A stretch of 64,000 bases of DNA from Streptomyces globisporus. Lineage in GTDB: Bacteria > Actinomycetota > Actinomycetes > Streptomycetales > Streptomycetaceae. The notes below the pieces were generated by a model. That model searched no databases. It had not been told where the DNA came from and saw only the letters and a list, made by a program, of their open reading frames with translations. The translations under genes were made by a program, and so were the position numbers. Where the stretch lies: NCBI RefSeq assembly GCF_003501885.1, contig NZ_QWFA01000002.1:47559-111558 (forward strand), written 5' to 3'. Positions 35,212-43,971 of the stretch are shown here, one piece after another (position 1 is the first letter of the stretch; every line of letters begins with the position of its first letter).

Positions 35212-35930
35212 CTGCCCGAGGACCGCCCGTCGGCCATCGCCGTGGCCCGCCGGGTGGTGGAGCTGGGCATCACGCTGATCGACACGGCCCACATGTACGG
35301 GAACGGGCCCAAAGAGGGGGTCCTGGCCGAGGCGCTCCACCCGTACCCGAAGGACCTCCTGACCACCACTAAGGTCGGGGCGATCCGTTCCGCCGAGACG
35401 GGCGAGTGGGCCCCGAACGGCCGCCCGGAGTCGCTGCGCGCGGGGGCGGACCACGCCCTGAGCCGCCTCCGCGTCGACCGCCTGGAACTGCTCCAGCTCC
35501 ACCGCATCGACCCGGAGACCCCGCTCGCCGACCAGCTCGGCCCCCTGCGGGACCTGCGCGCCGCGGGCAAGGTGGGCCGGATCGGCCTGTCCGAGGTGTC
35601 GGCCGCCGAGCCGGCCGAGGCCCGGGAGATCGTGGACATCGCGAGCGTCCAGAACCGCTACAACCTGACGGACCGCGAACACGAACCGGTCCGCGGCGTG
35701 CGAGGCGGCGGACATCGCATTCCTGCCCTGGCGCACGGTCGCCTGGGGCGAGGCGGGCGACCGAGCGGAGGTGGCAGCGGTCGCAGCCGAGCTGAACGCC
35801 ACCCCCACCCAGGTCTGCCTGGCCTGGCTGCTGGACCACTCCCCGGTGATGCTCCCGATCCCGGGCACGTCGAGCATCGCCCACCTGGAGGAGAACACGG
35901 CGGCGGACCTCGTCCTCACCCCGGGAAGGT
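35212..35930 (+). pseudogene. aldo/keto reductase remnant, truncated and frameshifted
   Basis: The stretch from 35212 reads as an aldo/keto reductase missing about its first 35 residues: VELGITLIDTAHMYGNG (catalytic Asp and Tyr), TTTKVG (Lys), LLQLHRID (His), IGLSEVSAAE and VQNRYNLTD. Near 35690-35710 the frame is broken; the continuation, ACEAADIAFLPWRTVAWG then LAWLLDHSPVMLPIPGTSS, lies in the next frame, consistent with a small deletion. The end is also cut after ENTAADLVLT. With no start, a frameshift and no natural stop, it cannot be functional. Likely an old deletion scar. Confidence 0.88.
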
Positions 35931-36036
35931 GGCCTGGACATGGACATCCTTCTCGAAAAGCGCCGCTACCGAGGGGGTCCGCCGGTGTAGCTGTGCGGCC
36001 CAGGCGTCGGGCCGGGGTGCCTGCCGGATCGGCAGA

Positions 36037-36357
36037 TCATCCCTGCTCCGAAGCCGCGGCGAGGTGACGAAGGCAGGAGTCGGCAGCCTTGCGGTGGGGC
36101 ATGTGCGGCTCATCGCTGTAAAGCCGCATCTCACGAGCCGCTCGATCCATGTGCTGCCAGAAACGGAGGGGCAGACCGAGGTCGTCGGCGAGATGGACCA
36201 GGCAGTCGAAGGCGAGTCCCAGTTCGTTGTGCTCCAGGAACTCCAGCGTCGTCGAGAGATCGATGCCCGGCAGATGTGCGAGGTGGGCCCGGGCAGCGTC
36301 GAGATGGTCGCGGGTCCGCTTCCAGCTCTCTGTCAGGGCCTCACGATCACGGGTCAT
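36037..36357 (-). CDS. small protein, MafI-type immunity-like
   Basis: A 106-residue soluble protein beginning at ATG 36357. It is alpha-helical and charged, with LEFLEHNELGLAFDCLVHLADDLGLPLRFWQHM as its most distinctive part. That pattern resembles MafI-family immunity proteins and a group of small streptomycete proteins of unknown role. No toxin gene is beside it. I treat the immunity link as tentative. Confidence 0.6.
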   Translation of the reverse strand: MTRDREALTESWKRTRDHLDAARAHLAHLPGIDLSTTLEFLEHNELGLAFDCLVHLADDLGLPLRFWQHMDRAAREMRLYSDEPHMPHRKAADSCLRHLAAASEQG

Positions 36358-36485
36358 GGCACCAGTGTTGCCCGTGCCATGACCGTCCACCAGCTGATTA
36401 CGGACGAAGCGGCACCCGCCCGAGGAGATGGCCTGCTCGACGCACCAGAACATCTCCGGGCGGGGCGGACGGGCCCACCGCCGCC

Positions 36486-37232
36486 TCACATCCGGGATCT
36501 CAGCACGTCGACCTCACAGCCCGGCGAGAACGGGTCGAAGCCGTGCTCGATCAGCCAGCGGACGGCCAGCAGGCTCCGCAACGCCCACCACGCGCGAACC
36601 ACTTCGAGGTCGACGTCCCCGCCATAGCCGGCGAGGACGTCGTCGAGGTGCTCCTCATGTCCGAGCGTGAAGGTGGCAAGGTCGTACAGCGCATCTCCCC
36701 GGCCCGCCTCGGACCAGTCGATGATGCCCGTGACCTCGTCGCCCTCGACGAAGACGTGGGCGATCTGCAGATCGCCGTGCGTGAACGCCGGAGTCCACGG
36801 CCTGAGCGCGGCCTCGGCGACCTGACGATTACGGGTGACCAGCTCGGCGGGCAGGAGACCGTTCGCCACGAGCAACGCGCACTCGGCATCGAGCTCCGCA
36901 GCAAGCTCGCCAACGCCCCGGCCTGCCCGGCCGGGCCTGGGCGGCAACGGCGCGCCGTGCAGCTTCCGGATCGCGGCACCCACCGCGGCCCACGCCGCCG
37001 GTGACCCGGTCGACGGCCAGCCGAGGCGCCCGAGGGTCGTCCCCGGGACGGCGGAGATCGCCAGCACGGGCGGCTTGCGCCAGAGGACCTCCGGGGTCGG
37101 AACGGGCGCGAGGGCCATCGTCTCGACCTCGGCGTCGATACGCGCCTGATCGGCGTCCACCTTCAGGAACACGTCACCGACGCGCAGGGTCGCCCGCTCG
37201 GAGTGGGCGACGACGACTTCGACCTCATCCAT
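36486..37232 (-). CDS. aminoglycoside phosphotransferase (APH) family protein
   Basis: A 248-residue kinase-fold protein. The catalytic loop FTHGDLQIAHVFVEGDEVTGIIDWSEAGRGDALYDLATF contains the HGD catalytic aspartate and the metal-binding aspartate in IIDW. N-terminal VFLKVDA gives the ATP-binding lysine. APH relatives phosphorylate antibiotics or small molecules; resistance cannot be inferred from sequence alone. Starts at ATG 37232. Confidence 0.85.
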   Translation of the reverse strand: MDEVEVVVAHSERATLRVGDVFLKVDADQARIDAEVETMALAPVPTPEVLWRKPPVLAISAVPGTTLGRLGWPSTGSPAAWAAVGAAIRKLHGAPLPPRPGRAGRGVGELAAELDAECALLVANGLLPAELVTRNRQVAEAALRPWTPAFTHGDLQIAHVFVEGDEVTGIIDWSEAGRGDALYDLATFTLGHEEHLDDVLAGYGGDVDLEVVRAWWALRSLLAVRWLIEHGFDPFSPGCEVDVLRSRM

Positions 37233-37333
37233 GGGCGACGAGTATCCCGGCGACGATCGCGGAAGTCGCCGGGTTTACGGCATGCGCTCAGGGGCCCTCT
37301 GCCGAAGTCAGGCCCACCACTCGGCCAGCAGTC

Positions 37334-38041
37334 CTAGGCCGTGTGCCGAGCGGCGGCGGCTTCCTGGCTTCCCCGGGGCCCGCTGCGGGTGGGGAGCAGT
37401 TCTCTCAGGAGTTCCACGATGAGGTCGGGCTGTCCCACGAACGGTGAGTGGCCTGTCTGCCATACGCGCACGTCGGTGCAGCGCGAGGCCATGGCCTGCT
37501 GGAGGCCGGGGTCGACGGCCTGGTCCTGTGCGCAGATGACGTAAGTAGAAGGAGTCTCCTTCCAGCCGTGGTGCTGGGGTACTCCCCGTCCGCAGCCCGG
37601 GCCCTGCGCACGCAACAGGCCGACCGCCCGCGCGGCGAGGGGTGCAGGGCAGTCACCGTAGAGGGCGTCGATGGCCAAGCCGGGGTGCAGGGCGGTCGAG
37701 CCATCCGGCTCAACGACGATGGCGTCCTTGAGCTGTTGTGACGCACCGCCCAGACCGGCCGCGCTCTCCTGGGCATCCGGCACGAACGCTGCCAGGTAGA
37801 CCAGATGTGCCGCTCCGCGGACTCCTGTGATCACCGACCCTCCGTAGGAGTGGCCAAGGACAACCGGGGGCTCGGGCAACGCGTCGATGACGGCTTGGAC
37901 GGCGGCGGTGTCAGCAGCCAAGGAGCCGCGGTGAAGCTCGGGCACGGCAACCTCCGTTCCGTCTGCCCGTAATCCTTCCGCCACCACCGCAAAGTGTTCG
38001 GGACGGTGGTACAGGCCGTGAACGAGCACGACAGCAGGCAA
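37334..38041 (-). CDS. alpha/beta hydrolase, TTG start
   Basis: A 235-residue alpha/beta-hydrolase-fold protein. The N-terminal PAVVLVHGLYHRPEHF gives the oxyanion hole, LGHSYGGSVITG the nucleophile serine, and QTGHSPFVGQPDLIVELL the catalytic histidine. The frame is open 46 codons further upstream, but those residues do not resemble the family. TTG at 38041 is preceded seven bases away by GAGGAGG, so I place the start there. The substrate, an ester or similar, is unknown. Confidence 0.8.
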   Translation of the reverse strand: MPAVVLVHGLYHRPEHFAVVAEGLRADGTEVAVPELHRGSLAADTAAVQAVIDALPEPPVVLGHSYGGSVITGVRGAAHLVYLAAFVPDAQESAAGLGGASQQLKDAIVVEPDGSTALHPGLAIDALYGDCPAPLAARAVGLLRAQGPGCGRGVPQHHGWKETPSTYVICAQDQAVDPGLQQAMASRCTDVRVWQTGHSPFVGQPDLIVELLRELLPTRSGPRGSQEAAAARHTA

Positions 38042-38251
38042 CTCGTCCGCCTCCTCAGATCGACAGCAGACCGGCGAGCCTAAGGGCTGTCCCGAACCAG
38101 GGGCCACACACTCACCTTGATCCACTTTCGACCCACGGCCTGAAGGGAGCCGTCCTGAACGGCGACGACGACGCGGCACGGCCGGCCCGGCCGCTCGGTG
38201 CGGTGCCGCGGACGCCCGAACAGCCGGGCACGGACCCCCGCTCCTCCCCCG

Positions 38252-38467
38252 TCAGTGGCCTTTACGGCGCTCCGCGTCGAAGCGGTACAGCACCCGCACC
38301 AGACGCCACACTCCGGCCGCCGCTCCCACCAGGGCTCCCCCCGTCACGACACCTTTGGACACTGAACCAGAGAGGTCGAAGACGAGAGTGAGGGCCAGCG
38401 CGACGGCAAAGACCGCCCCGGCAAGGACGACAGCAGTCACCAGGGCGAAGACGATCTCCACCGTCAT
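38252..38467 (-). CDS. small two-helix membrane protein
   Basis: A 71-residue protein from ATG 38467, preceded by GAGAAGGA. Two hydrophobic segments (about residues 3-30 and 42-56) and a basic C-terminus suggest an inner-membrane protein. No recognisable family. An upstream in-frame ATG at 38506 would add 13 polar residues without a better ribosome binding site. Confidence 0.55.
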   Translation of the reverse strand: MTVEIVFALVTAVVLAGAVFAVALALTLVFDLSGSVSKGVVTGGALVGAAAGVWRLVRVLYRFDAERRKGH

Positions 38468-38630
38468 CGCGTCCTTCTCCCACCGCGACTCGCGCCCCAT
38501 GTCCATGCCGGAAGTCTCGCACCAAGGTCACGGCCAGGAACTGCGCGACGCCCGATCCACACGGCTCCACACCCGAACTTCCGCTTCCGGCAAGCCCATT
38601 GACAGAGGCACCCCCTGACGGGATTCTGCG

Positions 38631-38640
38631 AGAGCGCTCT
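38631..38640. promoter_or_regulatory. AGAGCGCTCT palindrome upstream of the arabinanase gene
   Basis: A perfect 10-bp palindrome centred on GCGC, about 55-65 bp before the secreted GH43 gene. LacI-family sugar regulators of streptomycetes such as CebR bind similar GAGCGCTC cores. It differs from the pectin operator at 17669, so a different or relaxed regulator is likely. Confidence 0.5.
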
Positions 38641-38695
38641 TCTATCGATGTAAATCGCTGCCCCGCCGAAGGCCCCCCACCCAGGAGCGAGCCCC

Positions 38696-39832
38696 ATGAG
38701 CGATCCCATGAGCGACCCCACGCGCAAGCCCGGAAGCCCCTTCCGCCGCTCGTCCACCCTCGGCGCGCTCGCGCCGGCCGGGGCCTTCGCCGCGACGCTC
38801 TTCCTGTCGCCGCCCGGCACCGCCCAGGGCGCACCACCCACCCGTGAGGCGGCTCCGCAGGGGCAGACCAGCCTGCGCGCGGCCGACCCCAGCGTGTTGC
38901 GGGTGGGCAGTACGTACGTCGGGGTCCAGTCGACCGGCGGCGGCATCGTCGTACGGCAGGCGTCGTCCACGGCCGGTCTTGCCACCGCGCCCGCCCGGCA
39001 GGTCTGGGCCGACAGCCGGGGGCGTGGGGAGGTCTGGGCTCCCGAGATCGTGATGGACGGCGGGCGGTACTACATCTACTTCACGGCCGGCGTCGGCGCC
39101 GCTCACCGCATGTTCGTCATCAGCTCCGCCTCGCCGGCCAGCGGGTACGGGGCCGAGACCCAACTCGCCCTCCCCGACGACACATGGGCCATCGACGGCA
39201 CCCTGTTCACCTTCGAGGGGCAGCGCTGGTTCGTGTGGTCCGGGTGGGCGGGCGACACCAACGTCGAGCAGAACCTCTACATCGCCCGGATGAGCAGCCC
39301 GACCCGGCCCACCGGCGCGCGGTACGTCATCTCGCAGCCGCGCGAGAGCTGGGAACGGGTGGTCGGCAACCCGTTCATCAACGAGAGCCCCGAGGCGATC
39401 AAGGACCCGAACGGGCAACTGCACATCGCGTACTCCGCCAACGGCAGTTGGAGCGAGCAGTACTGCCTGGCAGACCTGCGCCTGCGCAAGGGCGGCGACC
39501 CCACGTACGTAGGGGACTGGTACAAGTCGAACGGCTGCCTGTTCGGCTCCGACCGCGCGACGATGATGCCCGGTTGGGACCCGACGCTGCACGTGAACGG
39601 GCCCGGCCACCACACCTTCGTGCTGCTCCACGGCGACATCAACACCAGCCCGCCCGCCGGCCCGAGGTTCCCGTCGATGTACCACGCGGTCGCGAAGGGC
39701 ACGCCGTACTCCTGGGCGAACCGCCATTGGTACACCGGCACGTTCGTCTGGTGGGGCGACACCACCTACTCCCGGGCCAACGTTCCCGGCCCCACGTCCG
39801 ACAAGGGGTGGAGCCTGAAGTTCTTCGAGTGA
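38696..39832 (+). CDS. secreted GH43 exo-arabinanase/arabinofuranosidase-like
   Basis: A 378-residue exported glycosidase with a Sec-type signal ending near AQG-AP. The GH43 propeller has AADPSVLRVG (general-base aspartate), GEVWAPEIVMDGGRYYIYFTAG, TWAIDGTLFTFEGQRWFVWSGW (pKa-modulating aspartate) and NESPEAIK (acid glutamate). The pattern is close to streptomycete exo-1,5-alpha-L-arabinanases, which release arabinose from the arabinan side chains of pectin. Lies four kilobases past the pectin island but is functionally linked. ATG 38696 versus a second ATG at 38708 is undecided. Confidence 0.85.
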   Translation: MSDPMSDPTRKPGSPFRRSSTLGALAPAGAFAATLFLSPPGTAQGAPPTREAAPQGQTSLRAADPSVLRVGSTYVGVQSTGGGIVVRQASSTAGLATAPARQVWADSRGRGEVWAPEIVMDGGRYYIYFTAGVGAAHRMFVISSASPASGYGAETQLALPDDTWAIDGTLFTFEGQRWFVWSGWAGDTNVEQNLYIARMSSPTRPTGARYVISQPRESWERVVGNPFINESPEAIKDPNGQLHIAYSANGSWSEQYCLADLRLRKGGDPTYVGDWYKSNGCLFGSDRATMMPGWDPTLHVNGPGHHTFVLLHGDINTSPPAGPRFPSMYHAVAKGTPYSWANRHWYTGTFVWWGDTTYSRANVPGPTSDKGWSLKFFE

Positions 39833-39872
39833 GCGCGGTCGCCACAGTCCTGCTGGAACGCGGCCCGGTGAG

Positions 39873-40184
39873 ATGGCCGAGGGCCGCGCCACCGCCGGCA
39901 CCGTGCTCACCGCGACCGCCGTCCTCGGACTGCTGCTCGGCTGGGCAACGTACGGCCTGCACGGAATAACACCCGTGTTGGACCGGGCGACCAACTCGAC
40001 GTCCACCTGGATCATCTGGACTGCCGCAGCCGGTGCGCTGATCCGTGACCGGTGGCTCGCCGCCTGGGGCGGGGCGTTGATGATGCTCGCCACCTGCTGC
40101 GGCTACTACACGGCGTCCACTCTTGGAGGCACCTTCGCGAGCGGAGGGCTCGGAACCGCCGCTGTGTGGGCGGTGGCCGCCTGA
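39873..40184 (+). CDS. small membrane protein, possibly a truncated DUF6518 member
   Basis: A 103-residue protein with about three transmembrane helices (LTATAVLGLLLGWATYGL, IIWTAAAGALI, WGGALMMLATCCGYYTAS). It resembles the first half of DUF6518 streptomycete membrane proteins, which are about twice as long, and stops abruptly in GLGTAAVWAVAA. It may be a 3'-truncated gene. No clear ribosome binding site precedes the ATG. Confidence 0.5.
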   Translation: MAEGRATAGTVLTATAVLGLLLGWATYGLHGITPVLDRATNSTSTWIIWTAAAGALIRDRWLAAWGGALMMLATCCGYYTASTLGGTFASGGLGTAAVWAVAA

Positions 40185-40220
40185 TCGGATCGGCATGACG
40201 TCGTCCAGCGCTACGAGGCA

Positions 40221-41090
40221 TCAGCGCTCGGCCTCGCCCCACTCCTCGACCGCCACCTCGTCGCCCACCGACAGCTTGCCCGGCCGCACCACGGCGAACT
40301 TCGTGCCGAACACCACTCCGCCCGCCGAGAAGCGCCGGTAGCCCGCGAGCGTCCGCAGCGGCTCCGGCCCGCCCCGGGCGCCGGCCTCCTGGTCGACCAG
40401 GGTGACCGCGCAGCGCACGGCGAGCTTGGTGTAGCCCAGCTCGGCCGCGCCGATGGTCGCGCGGCGGATCCGGTCCTCGGCGTGGGGTTCCGCTGCCCAG
40501 TCCTCCCCCTGGCAGCCCTCGGGGAGGCTGTCGATGACGATGTTCGGGCGGAAGCGGTCCATGGCCAGGGGCGGGGCGCCTCGCTCGGCCAGCCGCGTGT
40601 GCAGGTGGGCGAGGGAGGCGCGGGAGAGCACGTGGACGGCGCTGCTGTCGGCGTATCCGGAGGTTCCGGGGGTCAGGCCGTCGGTCTTCCGGTCGTGCTC
40701 CGGCGGTACGCGGACCAGCCGGCTCGGGGTGCCGAGGAAGTCCGTGAGCCAGGCGGCCGCCTCATCCCCCTGGTCGATGCCCTGGTACGTCGCGCCGAAC
40801 AGGTCGACGTCGCGCCGGGGCGCGGAGGTGGTGACGTCGAGGTGCAGCGCGCCGTGACCGCCCTCCGGCTCCGCCGATGCGAGCGTGAGCCTGCTGCCCT
40901 CGGCGCTGACGGTGGGCCGGACGAGGGCGAGGCGGGGGTCGCGGCGCTGGGTGCGGTAGACCCCGTCGACGCTGACGACCATGAAGACGCGGTCATGGGC
41001 GAGGCCCGCCGGGGTGAGGTGCGTACTGTCCACGGACGTTCCCGCGCAGCCCTTGACGGGGTAGGTGATCAGATCGACGACCGTGGCCAT
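40221..41090 (-). CDS. MOSC domain-containing protein
   Basis: A 289-residue protein with an N-terminal MOSC beta-barrel (VDLITYPVKGCAGTSVDSTHLTPAGLAHDRVFMVV) and a C-terminal MOSC domain including RFRPNIVIDSL and AVRCAVTLVDQEAG with the conserved cysteine. The family is related to the C-terminal domain of molybdenum-cofactor sulfurase and to mARC/YcbX proteins, which handle sulfur or reduce N-hydroxylated compounds. Start ATG 41090 is preceded by GAGAGGCC. Confidence 0.88.
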   Translation of the reverse strand: MATVVDLITYPVKGCAGTSVDSTHLTPAGLAHDRVFMVVSVDGVYRTQRRDPRLALVRPTVSAEGSRLTLASAEPEGGHGALHLDVTTSAPRRDVDLFGATYQGIDQGDEAAAWLTDFLGTPSRLVRVPPEHDRKTDGLTPGTSGYADSSAVHVLSRASLAHLHTRLAERGAPPLAMDRFRPNIVIDSLPEGCQGEDWAAEPHAEDRIRRATIGAAELGYTKLAVRCAVTLVDQEAGARGGPEPLRTLAGYRRFSAGGVVFGTKFAVVRPGKLSVGDEVAVEEWGEAER

Positions 41091-41266
41091 GCGGCCTCTC
41101 CTTCGCAACGCCCTGCCCGCGGATCTGCTGCCGTCGGGCCCTTGCAGCCAGGGTGCCAGGACGCGCGAATGATGATCGACGGGTTTTGCGCCACACCACG
41201 GAGGTGTCGCTGCGCCACGAGGCGCGCCGCCCTGCCCCGAGCCGCCCCGGGGCAGGGATCGCGCCG

Positions 41267-42103
41267 TCAGCAGTTCGGGATGATTGTCCCGTTGTTGTCG
41301 CGGGCCTCGTCGTTGCCCCACCGGGAGAGGTAGTACGCGGAGACGTACGCGTTGCGGCCGTTCTTGCCCGCGTACACGACGTCGAGGTCGGTGCGCAGCC
41401 ACCAGTGGTTGAACTGGCTCGCCGTGCCGACCCGCGCTCCCCACACCTTGCAGTAGACGTAGTTCGTACCGGCGTTGAGGACGCCCTGCGCGTCCGCGGT
41501 GTTGGCTGCGGCGTAGCCGGTGGCGTTGGCGAAGGTGTCGACCCAGTACGTGCCGCCTCCGCCGCCACCGCAACCGTTGTCGCTGGTCAGGTACTTGCTG
41601 TGGTACGAGCCGGGATACGGGGCGAGGGACCGGCCGTTGATCACGATGGTCTGGCCGATGCCGTTGTAGAGCTGTTCATAGTGGATGTGCGCGCCGGAGC
41701 TGTTGCCGGTGGAGCCGGTGGTGCCGATCTGCTGGCCCTGGGCGACCTGGGCCCCGTTGGCGACGGAGAACGCGGCGAGGTGGAAGTAGTACGTCTTCCA
41801 GCCGCCGCCGTGCTCGACGGCGATGTAGTTGCCCGCACCGCTCGGCTGGGAGTAGCGGTACGCGGTCCCGGCGGCCGAGGCGAGAACCGGGGCGCTGGCC
41901 GTGCCACCGCCGTCGGTCCGGACGAAGTCGAGAGCCTGTCTGACCTCGGCGGAGTGATGGCTGTAGGTCCACTGCTGGCCGCAGGCGTAGGGCGCCTTGA
42001 AGTTCGGGGCGGCCGCGGCGGGGGACGCGGTGGCGGTGACGGTGAGCAGGCCTCCGAGGAGCGCGAGCAGGGCCAGGAGGCAGGTGCGGGGCGAGCGTCG
42101 CAT
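41267..42103 (-). CDS. secreted M23 family metallopeptidase-like protein
   Basis: A 278-residue exported protein. The signal peptide ends near PAAAAP. The LytM domain shows HSAEVRQALDFVRTD (zinc ligands His and Asp) and SSGAHIHYEQLYN (HxH). Residues after a glycine-rich linker (GCGGGGGG) form a C-terminal SH3-like domain (TYWVDTFANATGYAAANT). It probably hydrolyses peptidoglycan peptide bridges or other glycine-rich peptides outside the cell. ATG 42103 with GAAGGACG upstream is preferred over the start nine codons earlier. Confidence 0.85.
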   Translation of the reverse strand: MRRSPRTCLLALLALLGGLLTVTATASPAAAAPNFKAPYACGQQWTYSHHSAEVRQALDFVRTDGGGTASAPVLASAAGTAYRYSQPSGAGNYIAVEHGGGWKTYYFHLAAFSVANGAQVAQGQQIGTTGSTGNSSGAHIHYEQLYNGIGQTIVINGRSLAPYPGSYHSKYLTSDNGCGGGGGGTYWVDTFANATGYAAANTADAQGVLNAGTNYVYCKVWGARVGTASQFNHWWLRTDLDVVYAGKNGRNAYVSAYYLSRWGNDEARDNNGTIIPNC

Positions 42104-43467
42104 GGGTGGGGACGTCCTTCGGGTCGACAACCGGGCGGTGGAGCGCGAGGTGCGAGTACGAAGTGCTTTGGGTGCGGGAGCGCGGCCGGAACGGACGCAG
42201 ATCTACGCGAGTTGAGCGAGCACCAGAGTGCCGTAACCTCGGCTCGGACGACAGACCACCCCGGCGGGGCCGACAGGGAGACAGCCGCCGCCGCCGCTGC
42301 GGCAGCCGCTCCGGCAGAACGTGGGCGGCTCCCCTGCGGGCGTGGAGCGGAAGGTCAGGATTCCGGTCCGGTGTCCAGCCGTGTCTTCACGCAGGGTGTG
42401 CGCTGCGACCGGCGGGCAGACGTACGTGGCCCGTGCGGGAAGGTTTGATCCCGAGCTGTCGTGGCTTTCCGAAGGGAGCGCTCCGTCAGCCTTCACCTCG
42501 GTAGCCATGGGCCCGGTCAGGTTTCCGGACCGTCATCTTTTCGCCGTACTTGAAAACCTCACGGCGCGGACGGAAATCCGGCATTGGCCCCGCCCATCCA
42601 TAAGGGCCGTACCTCTTGGCGCAAGCGAGATCGTGGGCGACATCGCAGGAGTTGGCGTAATACCAACCCTAGGAGCTGAAAAGCGTTGACCTTTGTCGTC
42701 GCCGTAGCTTTGATCACTGGGTGCCCAACGGGATGTCGACCGAAACGGTGACAGCGTTCGGGCAACAGTGTGGTGGAGACCTCGCCGGCCGTCGAGGCCC
42801 TGCCGCCGACCGAAGGAATACAGACCACAGACGGACGTCATCGGTCAACCGTGCCGGGGGGACGGAAAGATTTTGTTGTGTACAAGGTGCTGCCGTGCCA
42901 CAGCGCGTCACGCGCGGCGGAGACTCGTAGAGCTGACAACTGCACGAACGGCATCGTGACCGATGTCCGTGACATGGGGAGACCGTACGGGGCAGGTGGC
43001 CCGGATGATGCCCCTACCACCAGAGCTTCGGACCATTCCCGTTGACGAGGGCGCAGCAGAGGAGCTCCTCGGCCGGGGAGAAACGGGCGCACGAGACGCA
43101 TCGCGCGAGGAAGCCCTCCCGCCTGTGCCGCCGGCGACACACGGCGCCGACCTGCGGGACGCGACTCGTGGCCGCCTACGCGTGACTGGGCGTCCCCTGT
43201 CGGGAGCTGTCGGGAGCCGCTGGTAAGGGCAGGGGCGTACAGAACCGATCAGCTCTCTCCAGGGCAGGAGCGGCCTCGTTTCCGCCCCCGCCACGCCTCA
43301 GGACGGCGTTGCGCATCCCTCGCACGCGCGGCATTCCGAACCGCGCGGCATCCAGGCCGGATCGGACAGCCCGCCCTGACATCGGCCCCCGTGCGGAGCC
43401 GAGGCTGCCCTCATGCCGCACGAAATCAGAGCCCACTGACCATCTGCACACAGATCCGGAGGAAGAG
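42104..43467. other. 1.36-kb gene-poor gap left of the lanthipeptide cluster
   Basis: No open frame here has a convincing ribosome binding site, codon pattern or recognisable family. It holds a candidate promoter (TTGACC at 42686-42691, 17-nt spacer, TTTGAT at 42709-42714), a short inverted repeat GTTGG/CCAAC at 42651-42667, and a 20-bp sequence (42409-42428) identical to 46201-46220 inside the HopA1-like gene. The composition is less GC-biased than its left neighbours. It may be the control region or an eroded edge of the cluster. Confidence 0.6.
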
Positions 43468-43971
43468 ATGGGACGCCCGGAATCACCGATCAACCCGGCT
43501 GACGGCCCGCTGCAACGCTTTGCCCATGACCTGCGGGTGTTGCGAAGGACGGCGGGAAGCCCCTCCTACCGAGCACTCGCGAGCAGGGCCAACTACTCAG
43601 GGACGTCGCTCTCCGAGGCGGCTCGTGGTCTTACCCTGCCCAGTCTCGAAGTGACACTGGCCTACGTCGGCGCGTGTCATGGCGACATCGAACAGTGGGA
43701 GAAGTACTGGACGCGCACGGCGGCCGAACTTTCGGCGCCTTCCGGACAGGAGAGCCCCGCGCGGAGCCGGCCCGTACGCGCACCCGTCGGCCCTCCGTCG
43801 GCCTCAGGCCAGTACGACCGCCCCGAAAGCCGCTCCGGAAGGGATCGAGGTCGGATCATCAGCCGGGCCAGAACCGCGCTGAAGAGACCGGAGACCGTAC
43901 TCGCGCTGGTCGCGGGTAGCTGGGTACTGGCCACGGGCCTGCGAGCCAAGCGGGTGACCCATGAGGCATGA
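43468..43971 (+). CDS. helix-turn-helix (XRE-type) protein with C-terminal membrane segment
   Basis: A 167-residue protein starting at ATG 43468 behind GGAGGAAGAG. The N-terminal domain, PLQRFAHDLRVLRRTAGSPSYRALASRANYSGTSLSEAARG, is the XRE-like HTH common at the front of streptomycete signalling proteins. A polar linker leads to a C-terminal hydrophobic segment (VLALVAGSWVLATGL). It could be a membrane-tethered DNA-binding regulator of the adjacent lanthipeptide genes; direct evidence is lacking. Overlaps the next gene by 11 bp. Confidence 0.75.
   Translation: MGRPESPINPADGPLQRFAHDLRVLRRTAGSPSYRALASRANYSGTSLSEAARGLTLPSLEVTLAYVGACHGDIEQWEKYWTRTAAELSAPSGQESPARSRPVRAPVGPPSASGQYDRPESRSGRDRGRIISRARTALKRPETVLALVAGSWVLATGLRAKRVTHEA

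Noticed and set aside
36037..36357. Toxin-immunity pair
   Set aside because: The small protein resembles MafI-type immunity proteins, but no toxin domain occurs on either side.
36486..37232. Specific aminoglycoside resistance gene
   Set aside because: Only the general APH fold is visible; no residue pattern tying it to a known resistance enzyme can be asserted.
37334..38179. Longer 281-residue form of the alpha/beta hydrolase
   Set aside because: The extra 46 residues have no hydrolase similarity or signal peptide, whereas TTG 38041 has an ideal GAGGAGG.
42203..42508. 101-codon minus-strand frame containing ATYVCPPVAAHT
   Set aside because: It shares the YVCPP stretch only because of the 20-bp repeat, antisense to the HopA1-like reading frame; no start signal is visible.
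42963..43226. 87-codon plus-strand frame in the gap left of the lanthipeptide cluster
   Set aside because: No ribosome binding site, no recognisable family and overlapping frames of similar quality on both strands.
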